Under the pieces are notes generated by a model that did not search any database, had not been told where the DNA came from, and saw only the letters and a program-made list of their open reading frames with translations. A DNA stretch of 43,718 nt from Deltaproteobacteria bacterium. Lineage in GTDB: Bacteria > Desulfobacterota > Desulfarculia > Adiutricales > JAGVGV01. The translations under genes were made by a program, and so were the position numbers. Of this stretch, positions 35,271 through 43,718 are shown in pieces. How positions within the stretch are numbered: the stretch's first letter is position 1; each line of letters begins with the position of its first letter. The DNA is taken from the NCBI GenBank assembly GCA_015233515.1, contig JADFXS010000007.1, positions 1 through 43,718 of the forward strand. The letters are read 5' to 3'.

Positions 35271-36758
35271 ATGCCTGAGGAGCAATTGGAAAAATCTCAA
35301 CAAACCACGGCGACGGCCGCTGATGCGGTATCGTTGTTGGACGAAATAGTACAGGCTACCCGGCTAAAACCGGAAGACGAAGCCTATTCAATGACCAAGG
35401 CCGGGGTCCAAGCCTTTATTGACGAGATGCTCAAACCTGGACGCGCCGGTCAAAAAGTCGGCGCCAGTGTAGTCGATGAGATGATCGCGTCCATAGACCT
35501 TAAGCTCAGCGCCCAGGTCAGCGCCATTATACACAACGAACAATTTCAAAAACTGGAATCAACTTGGCGTTCCCTCAAGTTTTTGGTCGATCGGACTGAT
35601 TTCCGGGAAAATATCAAAATTTCCATCATGAATGTCAGCAAGCAGGATCTGTTGGATGATTTTGAAGACTCTCCGGAAATTCCGAAATCAGGTTTATACC
35701 GGACGGTTTATTCCGCGGAATATGGCCAATTCGGCGGTCAACCCTTTGGAGCCTTGATCGCAAACTACGATTTCGGCCCCGGGCCTCAAGACATGAAACT
35801 TTTAGGCTCCGTGGCCAGCGTGGCGGCGATGTCCCATGCTCCTTTCATTGCCGCGGCCAGTCCGCAGTTCTTCGGCGTGGATTCCTGGGAAGCTTTGCCA
35901 GGCTTAAAAGACCTGCATTCCATCATGGAAATGCCCCAGTACACCAAATGGCAATCGTTCCGCGAAACGGAAGACTCCCGTTATGTTTGTTTGACCGTGC
36001 CCAAATTTTTATTGCGTTTGCCCTACGGCCCAAACACCGTGCCGGCGAAGTCCTTTGCTTATAAGGAAGACGTCTCCAGTGGCGACAATGATTTCCTGTG
36101 GGGCAACACCGCCTTTGCATTCGCCAGCCGACTGACCGACAGCTTTGCCAAGTATCGTTGGTGCGCGAATATTATCGGACCTCAAGGCGGCGGCACCGTG
36201 GAAGACTTGCCATTGTTCCAGTATGAAGCCATGGGAGCTATCCAGACTAAGATTCCCACTCAGGTCCTTATCTCGGAACGCCGGGAATTCGAACTGGCCG
36301 AAGAAGGTTTCGTGGCGCTGACCATGCGCAAAGGTAGCGATAATGCCGCATTCTTCTCGGCGAACTCCTGCCAGAAGCCAAAATTTTTCGGAGTATCCAA
36401 GGAAGGAAAAGAGGCGGAACTGAATTACAAGTTGGGTACGCAGCTACCATACATGATGATTATCAACCGCCTGGCTCATTATATAAAGGTTATCCAGAGA
36501 GAAAATATCGGAACCTGGAAAGAACGCGGTGATTTGGAAACTGAACTTAACAAATGGATAAGCCAGTATGTCGCCGACCAGGAAAACCCTTCGCCGGCCG
36601 TTCGCAGCCGTAAGCCGTTACGGACCGCTCTGATCGAAGTCAGCGATGTCGCTGGTGAACCCGGATGGTATAGCGTAGGGATGAAGGTTCGACCCCACTT
36701 CAAGTACATGGGAGCTTCCTTCACCTTGTCTTTAGTCGGCAAATTGGACAAATCCTAA
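35271..36758 (+). CDS. tssC: T6SS contractile sheath large subunit TssC (VipB)
   Basis: This 495-aa partner of TssB forms the sheath body. Recognisable segments are LESTWRSLKFLVDRTDF, IPKSGLYRTVYSAEYGQFGG, AAMSHAPFIAAASPQFF and the C-terminal VSDVAGEPGWYSVGMKVRP. The length is typical. The ATG at 35271 has GAGGAGG at six bases. The GTG one codon upstream is not needed. hcp follows after 93 bases, with a small GGGGA/TCCCC hairpin (36780-36796) between them. Confidence 0.96.
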   Translation: MPEEQLEKSQQTTATAADAVSLLDEIVQATRLKPEDEAYSMTKAGVQAFIDEMLKPGRAGQKVGASVVDEMIASIDLKLSAQVSAIIHNEQFQKLESTWRSLKFLVDRTDFRENIKISIMNVSKQDLLDDFEDSPEIPKSGLYRTVYSAEYGQFGGQPFGALIANYDFGPGPQDMKLLGSVASVAAMSHAPFIAAASPQFFGVDSWEALPGLKDLHSIMEMPQYTKWQSFRETEDSRYVCLTVPKFLLRLPYGPNTVPAKSFAYKEDVSSGDNDFLWGNTAFAFASRLTDSFAKYRWCANIIGPQGGGTVEDLPLFQYEAMGAIQTKIPTQVLISERREFELAEEGFVALTMRKGSDNAAFFSANSCQKPKFFGVSKEGKEAELNYKLGTQLPYMMIINRLAHYIKVIQRENIGTWKERGDLETELNKWISQYVADQENPSPAVRSRKPLRTALIEVSDVAGEPGWYSVGMKVRPHFKYMGASFTLSLVGKLDKS

Positions 36759-36851
36759 ACTGACCGGTAATTTTTCCATGGGGATTGATGCTCCCCGACA
36801 AGTATGCTGAGCAAACATCAAAACCTGTAATCATGAAGGAGGAATTTTGCC

Positions 36852-37340
36852 ATGGCAATGACGAGTTACCTGAAACTGGAAGGCAAGAATCAAGGGGCCA
36901 TTGAGGGAGATTGCACTCAGAAGGGTCACGAAAAGTGGATTCTAGTGTATGGACTGGACTGGGGTATGGAAATTCCCCGTGATGTTCATACGGGTCTACC
37001 CACGGGCCAGCGTATTCATCATCCCATTTCAATTAAGAAAAAACTTGATCCGGCCTCCCCATTGATCGCCCAGGCGTGCGCTTCCGGCGAACAGATGAAG
37101 ACCTGGCAATTGGATTTCCATCACATCAGTGAAAAAGGCCAGGAAGAACTCTACTACACCATCGTCCTGGAAAACGCTATTGTCGTAGCGATCACTTACG
37201 AGAAACCTCTGACTTTCCTCGAGGAAAACAAACCGTATCACGACATGGAAACCGTAGCGTTTACTTACGAAAAAATCACTTGGTCCCACAAGAAGGCCAA
37301 CAAAGAAGCGGTTGACGACTGGAAGGCGCCCAAAGCCTGA
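36852..37340 (+). CDS. hcp: T6SS tube protein Hcp
   Basis: This 162-aa protein forms the hexameric rings of the inner tube and is secreted. SYLKLEGKNQGAIEG, HPISIKKKLDPASPLI, MKTWQLDFHH and VAFTYEKITWSH are family features. It matches the single-domain Hcp, without an effector extension. AAGGAGG lies ten bases before the ATG. A strong hairpin follows (37381-37410). Such a hairpin could stabilise the hcp mRNA and reduce read-through, fitting the need for far more Hcp than baseplate protein. Confidence 0.96.
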   Translation: MAMTSYLKLEGKNQGAIEGDCTQKGHEKWILVYGLDWGMEIPRDVHTGLPTGQRIHHPISIKKKLDPASPLIAQACASGEQMKTWQLDFHHISEKGQEELYYTIVLENAIVVAITYEKPLTFLEENKPYHDMETVAFTYEKITWSHKKANKEAVDDWKAPKA

Positions 37341-37380
37341 TCCTGATCCCTATCGCAAGGGCCAAGCCCGCTTAACTGCC

Positions 37381-37410
37381 TCCCGGAACCGGTTACCCCC
37401 GGTTCTGGGG
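37381..37410 (+). promoter_or_regulatory. hairpin after hcp (attenuator or mRNA-stabilising)
   Basis: GAACCGG (37386-37392) and CCGGTTC (37399-37405) pair around TTACCC. Five outer pairs (two G-T wobbles) bring the stem to about 12 bp. There is no T-run, so it is not a standard terminator. It separates the highly needed hcp from the baseplate genes. Confidence 0.55.
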
Positions 37411-37445
37411 GAATCAACCACCTATTGGACTACTCCGTATTAATA

Positions 37446-37865
37446 ATGATTCAAGAAAGACTACTGGAAAGATTACGTCATATCGAAAGTGACCCGGAAT
37501 ACCGCGGAGTGCCGGATCCGAACCGGATCATAGCCTCCATCATGAATCACCTGCAAAAAATTTTAAACACCAGACAAGGCAGCGCCCCCATAGACGATAA
37601 CTACGGTGTGCCGGATTTTACCGATCTGGCGGTTACGTTTTCATCGGAGTCCGTCCGGGACCTGTCACGAGCCATTAAGGCCGTAATTAATAACTACGAG
37701 CCTCGTTTGAGCAATGTTCAGATTGCCGCCACCCCTCAAGGTGATAGAGTTTTGGAATTGCACTTTAAGATTGAAGGCCGGTTGAACATGGGCAATAACA
37801 TGGATATGCCGGTATCCTTTGAAACCGTGGTTGATCCGGATGGTCGGATTCAGGTCAATCGTTAA
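37446..37865 (+). CDS. tssE: T6SS baseplate subunit TssE (gp25-like)
   Basis: This 139-aa homologue of phage T4 gp25 nucleates sheath assembly at the baseplate. The start IQERLLERLRHIE resembles the family's LLERL opening, and FTDLAVTFSSESVRDLSRAI and NYEPRLSNVQI are typical. The ATG at 37446 is chosen because it puts the conserved segment at the N terminus. An in-frame TTG at 37425 would add seven residues. Neither has a good ribosome binding site, so translation may be modest. tssF follows after 22 bases. Confidence 0.93.
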   Translation: MIQERLLERLRHIESDPEYRGVPDPNRIIASIMNHLQKILNTRQGSAPIDDNYGVPDFTDLAVTFSSESVRDLSRAIKAVINNYEPRLSNVQIAATPQGDRVLELHFKIEGRLNMGNNMDMPVSFETVVDPDGRIQVNR

Positions 37866-37887
37866 GCGAGGATGACCCCCGCAACTA

Positions 37888-39621
37888 ATGATTACTAAAT
37901 TTTATCAACAAGAACTGACTCACCTGCGAGATTTGGCCGTGGAGTTCTCCAAAGCTCACCCGGCCCTGGCTCCCATGTTGGCCGGAGCCAGTCAGGATCC
38001 GGATGTGGAACGTCTTCTGGAAGGATCGGCTTTTCTCACCGGATTGCTACGCCAGAAGCTGGACGACGATTTCCCGGAGGTGGTTCACGGTTTAATGCGT
38101 CTGATCTTTCCGCATTATCTCCGGCCCATTCCTTCCACGACCATCGTGGCTTTCACGCCCAAGCAAGGCTTGATGGAAACCTTGACCATCCCCGCCGGCA
38201 CAGACTTGGCTTCCGTGCCCGTGGAAGGAACCAAGGTAATTTTTCGCACTTGTTATGACACCCAAGTCTTTCCTTTGAAGATCACCGATGTCAAGCTTGA
38301 GGAGCAGCCGGGTCGCCCAACCACCTTAGCCTTACGCTTTGAACTGACCGGTTTGAAGCTGACGGCTTGGCATCCCACTGCCTTGAGGCTGCACCTTACC
38401 GGGACTTATGCTCAAGCCACCAATTTATATTATACATTTTTTAATTATGTCCGTAATGTGACCGTCGCGCCGGTCTCCGGCGGGTCGCCGCGCTCTCTCG
38501 GGCACGACTGCCTTAAACCAGTAGGTTTTTCCGCGGGACAAAGTTTGTTCCCTTATCCTTCTCAATCTTTTTCAGGGTACCGAGTCCTGCAGGAATATTT
38601 TATTTTACCGGAAAAATACTTGTTTTTCGACGTGACCGGGTTGGAACAATGGCAAGACCGCGGTCAAGGCAATGCATTTCAACTTATTTTCACCATGGAC
38701 AGTTTGCCGTCCCTATTACCGCAAATTAAAAAAGAGTATTTCACTTTATTTGCCACCCCGGTGGTCAACTTATTTCCTCATGACGCCGATCCCATCACCC
38801 TGGACCATCGCCAACCCGAATATCGGGTGATGCCCTCCGGGGGTAAACCTGGCCATTATCAGGTTTATTCAGTGGAAAGCGTAATCGGATTCGCGCCCGG
38901 AACCGTCCAGAAAAGGGAGTTCGCGCCTTTTGAGTTATTTACACAACAAAATAAACAAATTCCGGTTTATTACGTCAACCAAAAAGTTTCCGCCATTCGG
39001 CCCACGGCCGAAGTCTTTATTTCCGTGGCTTATCCTCAAATGGAAGGTCTGCCCGCGCCCGAGACCTTATCTATCAAACTGCTTTGCACTAACGCCGGAT
39101 TGGCTGAGAATTTGAAAGTGGGAGATGTATCTAAACCCACCAGCACTTCACCAGAGCTTTGTGAGTTTAAAAATATCCTGGCGCCGACTTTTACGGTTCA
39201 GCCCCCCCTAGGCCGGAACCTTTTATGGCGTTTGCTCTCCCACTTGGCGCTCAACCTGTTATCCCTGGCCGATAAAGAAAACCTCAAAGCTTTGGCCCGG
39301 CTGTATATTTTTCCTGAAGTCCGCGACCGATCTTCCGTCCTGGCCAATGAAAAGCGTATCGACGGTATAGTGGACTTGAAAATCACCACCGTGGATCGCC
39401 TGTTTGCCGGCTTACCCATGCGCGGTCAGGAAATCAGATTAAAGCTCAACCCCGATCACTTTGCCAGCCGAGGCGATATGTACCTGTTCAGCGCGGTCAT
39501 GGACTATTTCCTCGGCACCTACGCCAACATCAACTGTTTTACCAGCTTCCGCCTGGAAGACTCTCTGAAGGGGGAAACCTATACGTGGCCGGTGAGGTTG
39601 GGAGATCGTCCTTTGATCTGA
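37888..39621 (+). CDS. tssF: T6SS baseplate subunit TssF
   Basis: This 577-aa protein forms the baseplate wedge with TssG and TssE. The N terminus FYQQELTHLRDLAVEFSKAH followed by PDVERLLEGSAFLTG and DDDFPEVVHGLM is highly characteristic. The start ATG gives the family-standard opening. The C-terminal PMRGQEIRLKLNPDHFAS is also conserved. The 3' end overlaps tssG by 37 bases in another frame. Confidence 0.95.
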   Translation: MITKFYQQELTHLRDLAVEFSKAHPALAPMLAGASQDPDVERLLEGSAFLTGLLRQKLDDDFPEVVHGLMRLIFPHYLRPIPSTTIVAFTPKQGLMETLTIPAGTDLASVPVEGTKVIFRTCYDTQVFPLKITDVKLEEQPGRPTTLALRFELTGLKLTAWHPTALRLHLTGTYAQATNLYYTFFNYVRNVTVAPVSGGSPRSLGHDCLKPVGFSAGQSLFPYPSQSFSGYRVLQEYFILPEKYLFFDVTGLEQWQDRGQGNAFQLIFTMDSLPSLLPQIKKEYFTLFATPVVNLFPHDADPITLDHRQPEYRVMPSGGKPGHYQVYSVESVIGFAPGTVQKREFAPFELFTQQNKQIPVYYVNQKVSAIRPTAEVFISVAYPQMEGLPAPETLSIKLLCTNAGLAENLKVGDVSKPTSTSPELCEFKNILAPTFTVQPPLGRNLLWRLLSHLALNLLSLADKENLKALARLYIFPEVRDRSSVLANEKRIDGIVDLKITTVDRLFAGLPMRGQEIRLKLNPDHFASRGDMYLFSAVMDYFLGTYANINCFTSFRLEDSLKGETYTWPVRLGDRPLI

Positions 39622-40592
39622 GAAAGGACCTTTTCAGTCACCCGCGGAGCTTTTCTTTTTTCCAGGCCATCCGGCTACTCCGTCTATTCCTGCGTCTGAC
39701 CGGTGAAGGATCGGATACGGCTCTTTTCCAGAACCAACTCCGAGTCCGCCCCTTGTTATCCCTGAGTTTTCCTGGAACCGACGTTTATTCCGTGGAAGAA
39801 ATTCCGGTGGGTGAGGCGACCCGATATCAGTTGACCGCCACTTTCCTCGGATTATACGGTGCTTCTTCTCCCCTGCCGACCCATTATACCGAAGACCTTT
39901 TAGACGAAGCTTCGGATGATAAGAGTGTTTCTCGTGATTTTCTGGATATTTTGAGTGATCCTTTTTATGGTCTGTTTTTCCGGTGCTGGACTCGGAATCG
40001 CTGGTTTATCAAGGTAGCCGAGGAAGATTCCCCGGATTTTGTCGAGCGCTTATTCTGCCTGGCTGGTTTAGGCCTGCTCGAAATGCAAACAGAAGTCCCC
40101 CAAGCTCGGCGCCTTTTAAGATATATCGGCCTCTTAACTCAGTTCCCCCGATCGGCCATGGGCCTCAAAACTTTGTTGTCCGATGCGTTGAAAACTCCTC
40201 ACCTGGATGTCATCCCCAACATCCCCCGGCAAATGCAAATCCCGGAGCAGCAACGGTGTTATTTAGGAAAGCAGGGGGGGACGCTGGGGGTGGAATGCTA
40301 TCTCGGTCGCCAGATTTTAGACCGGATAGGCAAAATCCAGATCAAGGCCGGCCCCTTGGATGCCGACGCTTTTCACGAAATATTGCCGGGATGCGCCGGG
40401 TACGAAGACGTCAAGCTGCTGACCAAAGTCTACTTGATCACTCCCCTGGAAAGCGAACTCAAATTGATAATGGATGCGCCTCAGGTGGAACCGACGGTTT
40501 TGGGCGGCCACCGATGGTCGTTGCTCGGCTATGACACCTGGGTATTTTCCGGAGCTCTAACCGGAGAACCGGCGGTTACGTTTCAACTATGA
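39585..40592 (+). CDS. tssG: T6SS baseplate subunit TssG
   Basis: This 335-aa baseplate protein pairs with two copies of TssF. HPRSFSFFQAIRLLRLF at the N terminus, LTATFLGLYGASSPLPTHY and the C-terminal GHRWSLLGYDTWVF are family motifs. The GTG at 39585 lies inside the end of tssF, and other in-frame starts shortly downstream are possible. The overlap suggests coupled translation that keeps the TssF:TssG ratio fixed. tssH follows after 65 bases. Confidence 0.93.
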   Translation: MAGEVGRSSFDLRKDLFSHPRSFSFFQAIRLLRLFLRLTGEGSDTALFQNQLRVRPLLSLSFPGTDVYSVEEIPVGEATRYQLTATFLGLYGASSPLPTHYTEDLLDEASDDKSVSRDFLDILSDPFYGLFFRCWTRNRWFIKVAEEDSPDFVERLFCLAGLGLLEMQTEVPQARRLLRYIGLLTQFPRSAMGLKTLLSDALKTPHLDVIPNIPRQMQIPEQQRCYLGKQGGTLGVECYLGRQILDRIGKIQIKAGPLDADAFHEILPGCAGYEDVKLLTKVYLITPLESELKLIMDAPQVEPTVLGGHRWSLLGYDTWVFSGALTGEPAVTFQL

Positions 40593-40657
40593 TGATTACT
40601 ATCGGAAAATTAAAATCTCCCTTGACCCCAGTCGGGACGGGATATGTGAGGTAATTT

Positions 40658-43291
40658 ATGATCAACGTTGATATTCGATCCTTGTTGTCCAAGTTAAGCG
40701 GATTCTGCACCAACACCTTACACAACGCCGCCGGGCTGTGCGTCTCCCGGACCCATTACGAAGTAACGGTGGAACACTTTCTTCTCAAGGCCATGGAAGA
40801 TACGCAAAGCGACCTGCCGACCATCCTCCGACGGTTCCAAATCGATCCTGGTCGGATGATAGCGGCCTTGGGTGAATCCCTTGAGGATTTCAAGACCGGC
40901 AACGCCGCCAAACCCGTTTTTTCCCCCGTGCTCATGGAACTTTTTCAAGACGCTTGGATGGTAACTTCCATCGATCTTGGCGAAACCCGAGTCAGGACCG
41001 GCGCTCTATTGTTGGCTTATCTGGCGAAGCCCACCTTTTTTACCAGCGGCCGTTATGCCGACCTATTGCGGACTATTAGCCGGGAAACCTTGTTGAAAGA
41101 ATTTTATACCGTCACCAAAGGGTCAAACGAGCAAAAAGAAAGCGCGGCCGCCGCGGCGGCGACTCCGGGCGAAGGGCGCGCCGCCCCGGCCGGCGAGGGC
41201 TTTATCGCTAAATATTGCCAGGATTTCACCGCCAAGGCCAAGAGCGGTCAAATCGACCCGGTTTTCGGCCGAGATCATGAAATTCGGGAATGCATAGATA
41301 TTTTGGCACGCCGACGCAAAAACAACCCCATCCTGGTAGGTGAACCAGGCGTGGGCAAGACGGCGGCCATTGAAGGCATGGCTCTGCGCATCACTGAAGG
41401 CGATGTGCCGGACATGTTCAAGGATACCACGCTGTTAGGTTTGGACATGGGCGCCTTGCAAGCCGGCGCCGGTATGAAAGGTGAATTCGAAAATCGCCTC
41501 AAAGGCGTGATCAACGAAATCAAGGCATCGGAAAAAGCTATTATTTTATTCATCGATGAGGCGCACACTTTGGTCGGCGCCGGTGGATCCGCCGGCGGAA
41601 GCGACGCGGCCAACCTGCTGAAACCGGCTTTGGCTCGGGGTGAATTGAAAACCTGCGCCGCCACGACCTGGAGCGAATACAAGAAATACTTTGAGAAAGA
41701 CCCGGCTTTGGCTCGTCGTTTCCAACTCGTCAAGTTGAATGAACCGAGCGTGGAAGACGCCAAGTTGATCCTTCGCGGATTGAAAGCCAGTTACGAAAAA
41801 TCTCATAAAGTCATTATCCGGGACGATGCCTTGGAGATGGCGGCCGAGTTTTCCGATCGCTTCATCTCCGGTCGATTCCTCCCGGACAAGGCCATCGATT
41901 TGCTGGACACCGCCTGCGCTCGGGTCAAGATCAATTTGTCGGCCAAGCCCGCCCAAGTCGAGGACAAGGAACGGACCATTCAAGCCTTGGATCGTATCAA
42001 AAAGGGATTGGAACGTGACCGGGCCAACGGCGTGGCCATCGACGAAGACAAGTATAACGACATTGTGGCTAAAATAGAACAGACCACCAAAGAAGCCCAG
42101 GAAGTCAAAGATCAGTGGCAGAAGGAAAAGGCCGCGGTGGAAAAGGTTTTGGACTTGCGGGCTCAACTCCATGCCGCGCCTCCGGAAGATGAAGCGCAGA
42201 AGGCCGATATTAAAAAGTCTTTAACCGAGGCCGATCAGGAATTAGAGACGATTCAGAGCGCCTTGCAGCTGATCCACATAGAAGTCAACCCCGACGTAGT
42301 GGCCCAGGTGGTGGCTGATTGGACGGGAGTCCCGGTGGGTAAGATGCTCCGGGACGAAGCAGACACGGTCATCAACATGGAAGAGCGCATGAAAGTGCGG
42401 ATCAAAGGTCAGGACATGGCTCTCAAGGCCATGGCGGAAGTCATCCGCGCGTCGAAATCCGGCATTAAAAATCCTAATACTCCCATCGGCGTTTTTCTGT
42501 TAGTAGGACCCAGCGGCGTAGGTAAGACGGAATCCGGTTTAGTTTTAGCCGATCTGCTGTTTGGTGGAGAACGTAACGTGGTGACCATCAACATGAGCGA
42601 ATTTCAAGAGGGCCATACCGTCAGCCGCTTGATCGGCTCACCTCCGGGCTATGTCGGATTCGGTGAAGGCGGCATGCTGACCGAAGCCGTGCGCCAGAGA
42701 CCTTATACCGTGGTTCTGCTGGATGAAGTGGAAAAAGCCCATGTGGATGTCATGAACCTGTTTTACCAGGTGTTTGACAAAGGTATGCTTTCCGATGGTG
42801 AAGGCAAGGAGATCAATTTTAAGAACACGGTTATGATTCTGACCAGTAACCTGGCCACGGATATCATTCAGGAAATGACCACCGGCGAGGAAACCGTCCC
42901 GTTGGAAGCCGTGGTCGGCGCCATCCGGCCGATATTGTCCAAGCACTTCAAACCGGCGCTTGTGGCTCGTATGAATGTTGTGCCCTACGTCAGTCTGAAG
43001 CCCGAGGCGCTAAAGCGTATCGTGACGCTCAAGCTCGACCGCATCAAGCAGACCCTCCTGGAAAACAACAAGATGACCCTGAATTACACTGAAGCCGTGT
43101 TGGATCAGATTACGGCCCGCTGCACGGAAGTGGAAACCGGAGCGCGAAATATCGACTACATCCTCAACGGCAATGTCTTGCCGCAACTGGCCCAGACTAT
43201 TTTAGGGCATATGGCCAGCGGCGGCATGCCCTCCAAGGTCAACTTGGATGTGAATGAGGACGGCAGTTTCAAGATGGATTTCGAGGATTAA
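40658..43291 (+). CDS. clpV: T6SS ATPase TssH (ClpV)
   Basis: This 877-aa AAA+ unfoldase disassembles contracted TssB/TssC sheath for reuse. An N-terminal Clp repeat domain (about residues 1-150) and an Ala/Gly-rich linker (about 165-185) precede the first ATPase module. Its Walker A is GEPGVGKT (228-235) and Walker B is ILFIDEAHTL. The ClpB-type coiled-coil middle domain has DRIKKGLERDRANGV. The second module has Walker A GPSGVGKT (617-624) and VVLLDEVEKAH. GTGAGG precedes the ATG. It is the last gene of the cluster and is followed by a strong terminator. Confidence 0.96.
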   Translation: MINVDIRSLLSKLSGFCTNTLHNAAGLCVSRTHYEVTVEHFLLKAMEDTQSDLPTILRRFQIDPGRMIAALGESLEDFKTGNAAKPVFSPVLMELFQDAWMVTSIDLGETRVRTGALLLAYLAKPTFFTSGRYADLLRTISRETLLKEFYTVTKGSNEQKESAAAAAATPGEGRAAPAGEGFIAKYCQDFTAKAKSGQIDPVFGRDHEIRECIDILARRRKNNPILVGEPGVGKTAAIEGMALRITEGDVPDMFKDTTLLGLDMGALQAGAGMKGEFENRLKGVINEIKASEKAIILFIDEAHTLVGAGGSAGGSDAANLLKPALARGELKTCAATTWSEYKKYFEKDPALARRFQLVKLNEPSVEDAKLILRGLKASYEKSHKVIIRDDALEMAAEFSDRFISGRFLPDKAIDLLDTACARVKINLSAKPAQVEDKERTIQALDRIKKGLERDRANGVAIDEDKYNDIVAKIEQTTKEAQEVKDQWQKEKAAVEKVLDLRAQLHAAPPEDEAQKADIKKSLTEADQELETIQSALQLIHIEVNPDVVAQVVADWTGVPVGKMLRDEADTVINMEERMKVRIKGQDMALKAMAEVIRASKSGIKNPNTPIGVFLLVGPSGVGKTESGLVLADLLFGGERNVVTINMSEFQEGHTVSRLIGSPPGYVGFGEGGMLTEAVRQRPYTVVLLDEVEKAHVDVMNLFYQVFDKGMLSDGEGKEINFKNTVMILTSNLATDIIQEMTTGEETVPLEAVVGAIRPILSKHFKPALVARMNVVPYVSLKPEALKRIVTLKLDRIKQTLLENNKMTLNYTEAVLDQITARCTEVETGARNIDYILNGNVLPQLAQTILGHMASGGMPSKVNLDVNEDGSFKMDFED

Positions 43292-43328
43292 TACCGGACC
43301 ACAGGTGAAATTTTAAATTTCGCTTATC

Positions 43329-43372
43329 ATCGGGTCGCGTTTGACGTCATATGAACGCGACCCGATTTTTTT
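43329..43372 (+). terminator. intrinsic terminator of the T6SS cluster
   Basis: ATCGGGTCGCGTT (43329-43341) and AACGCGACCCGAT (43354-43366) form a perfect 13-bp stem around a 12-base loop, followed by a run of six T. It is a very strong rho-independent terminator 38 bases after clpV. Confidence 0.9.
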
Positions 43373-43718
43373 ATTCAAACGATAACCCGGGCCGGATCAA
43401 TGGGTATTGCTTTTCGGCCTAATTATCAAGAGGCGATTGCCTATAGCGATGCTCGAAGGTTTTTTCGGAATGATGCGGTCAAAATCTCAGCTCATTTGCG
43501 AACACCCCAGTCGGTCATTTCAACCGAAAGGAGAAATCTCATTGTGATTTGGTAGTGTTGGAGATTTCTCGTCGCGGCCTGTGGCCGCTCCTCGAAATGA
43601 CAATGATACTTCAAAGCGAAGAAACTTTCGAGAACCACTATAACTGTCCTTTTGGCCATCACCTCTTAACCCAAGCTTACCAAGTTCTTCGTATAAATAA
43701 GTTTAAAAAGTTAAAGAT
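43373..43718. other. non-coding right edge
   Basis: These 346 bases after the T6SS terminator contain no supported gene. The only structured part is the palindromic element at 43513-43600. The sequence past it is AT-rich and runs to the window end. Confidence 0.6.
43513..43600. repeat. nested palindromic intergenic repeat after the T6SS cluster
   Basis: The outer arms are GTCATTTC (43513-43520) and GAAATGAC (43593-43600). The inner arms are AGAAATCT (43531-43538) and AGATTTCT (43561-43568). An extra hairpin GCGGCC-TGT-GGCCGC lies at 43573-43587. The motif 'CATTTC-ACCGA-GGAGAAATCT ... AGATTTCTC-TCG ... CGAAATGAC' is familiar to me as a widespread dispersed bacterial intergenic repeat. Confidence 0.65.

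Overview
The window reads as chromosomal DNA of a Gram-negative, probably anaerobic bacterium of the Desulfobacterota (former deltaproteobacteria). That placement is an inference. It rests on the gene order uppS-cdsA-dxr-rseP-tsaB, a RACo-type ferredoxin/ASKHA protein of the kind used by corrinoid-dependent anaerobes, large PAS-rich kinases, response regulators with a Cys-rich 'LLPIC..CKKIR' tail, and a full type VI secretion (T6SS) cluster. Most protein names come from motif recognition by eye, not from database searches.

Region 1 (1-2135): the 5' edge carries a truncated minus-strand N4-cytosine/N6-adenine DNA methyltransferase, a small upstream ORF, a tRNA-Pro(GGG) with a strong terminator, and a gene-poor stretch with two REP-like palindromes. 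The first 55 bases are an exact reverse complement of 4002-4056, inside the next gene. They cut the methyltransferase just before its expected AdoMet-binding motif, so the left edge is probably a chimeric or assembly junction.

Region 2 (2136-12301): a RACo-like reductive activator is followed by an apparent signalling/RNase operon: a Cache-HAMP-PAS-PAS-GAF-PAS-HisKA_2 histidine kinase, a response regulator, a secreted barnase-type ribonuclease whose start follows the regulator's stop by only a few bases, and a barstar-type inhibitor. A convergent three-module hybrid kinase (HK-REC-HPt) follows on the minus strand.

Region 3 (12594-17706): a housekeeping envelope and isoprenoid block, uppS, cdsA, dxr, rseP and tsaB, tightly packed with overlaps. 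It covers undecaprenyl diphosphate, CDP-diacylglycerol and MEP-pathway synthesis, the site-2 protease, and tRNA t6A modification.

Region 4 (17755-25774): a second signalling and accessory block. It holds a hybrid kinase with a periplasmic solute-binding sensor, two tandem paralogous Cys-cluster (YkgJ-like) proteins, two adjacent paralogous response regulators with the Cys-rich tail, a SEC-C protein with a degenerate zincin motif, a standalone HsdR_N-like domain that seems to have lost catalytic residues, and a small zinc-ribbon protein.

Region 5 (26082-43291): a T6SS locus in the order tssJ-K-L-M-A-B-C-hcp-E-F-G-H. It contains the membrane complex (TssJLM), baseplate (TssKEFG), TssA, sheath (TssBC), tube (Hcp) and disassembly ATPase (ClpV). 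It ends at a strong intrinsic terminator. No VgrG, PAAR, recognisable effector/immunity pair or post-translational regulator (Fha, PpkA, PppA, TagF) lies inside the window. Several dispersed palindromic elements sit in the gaps of the window.
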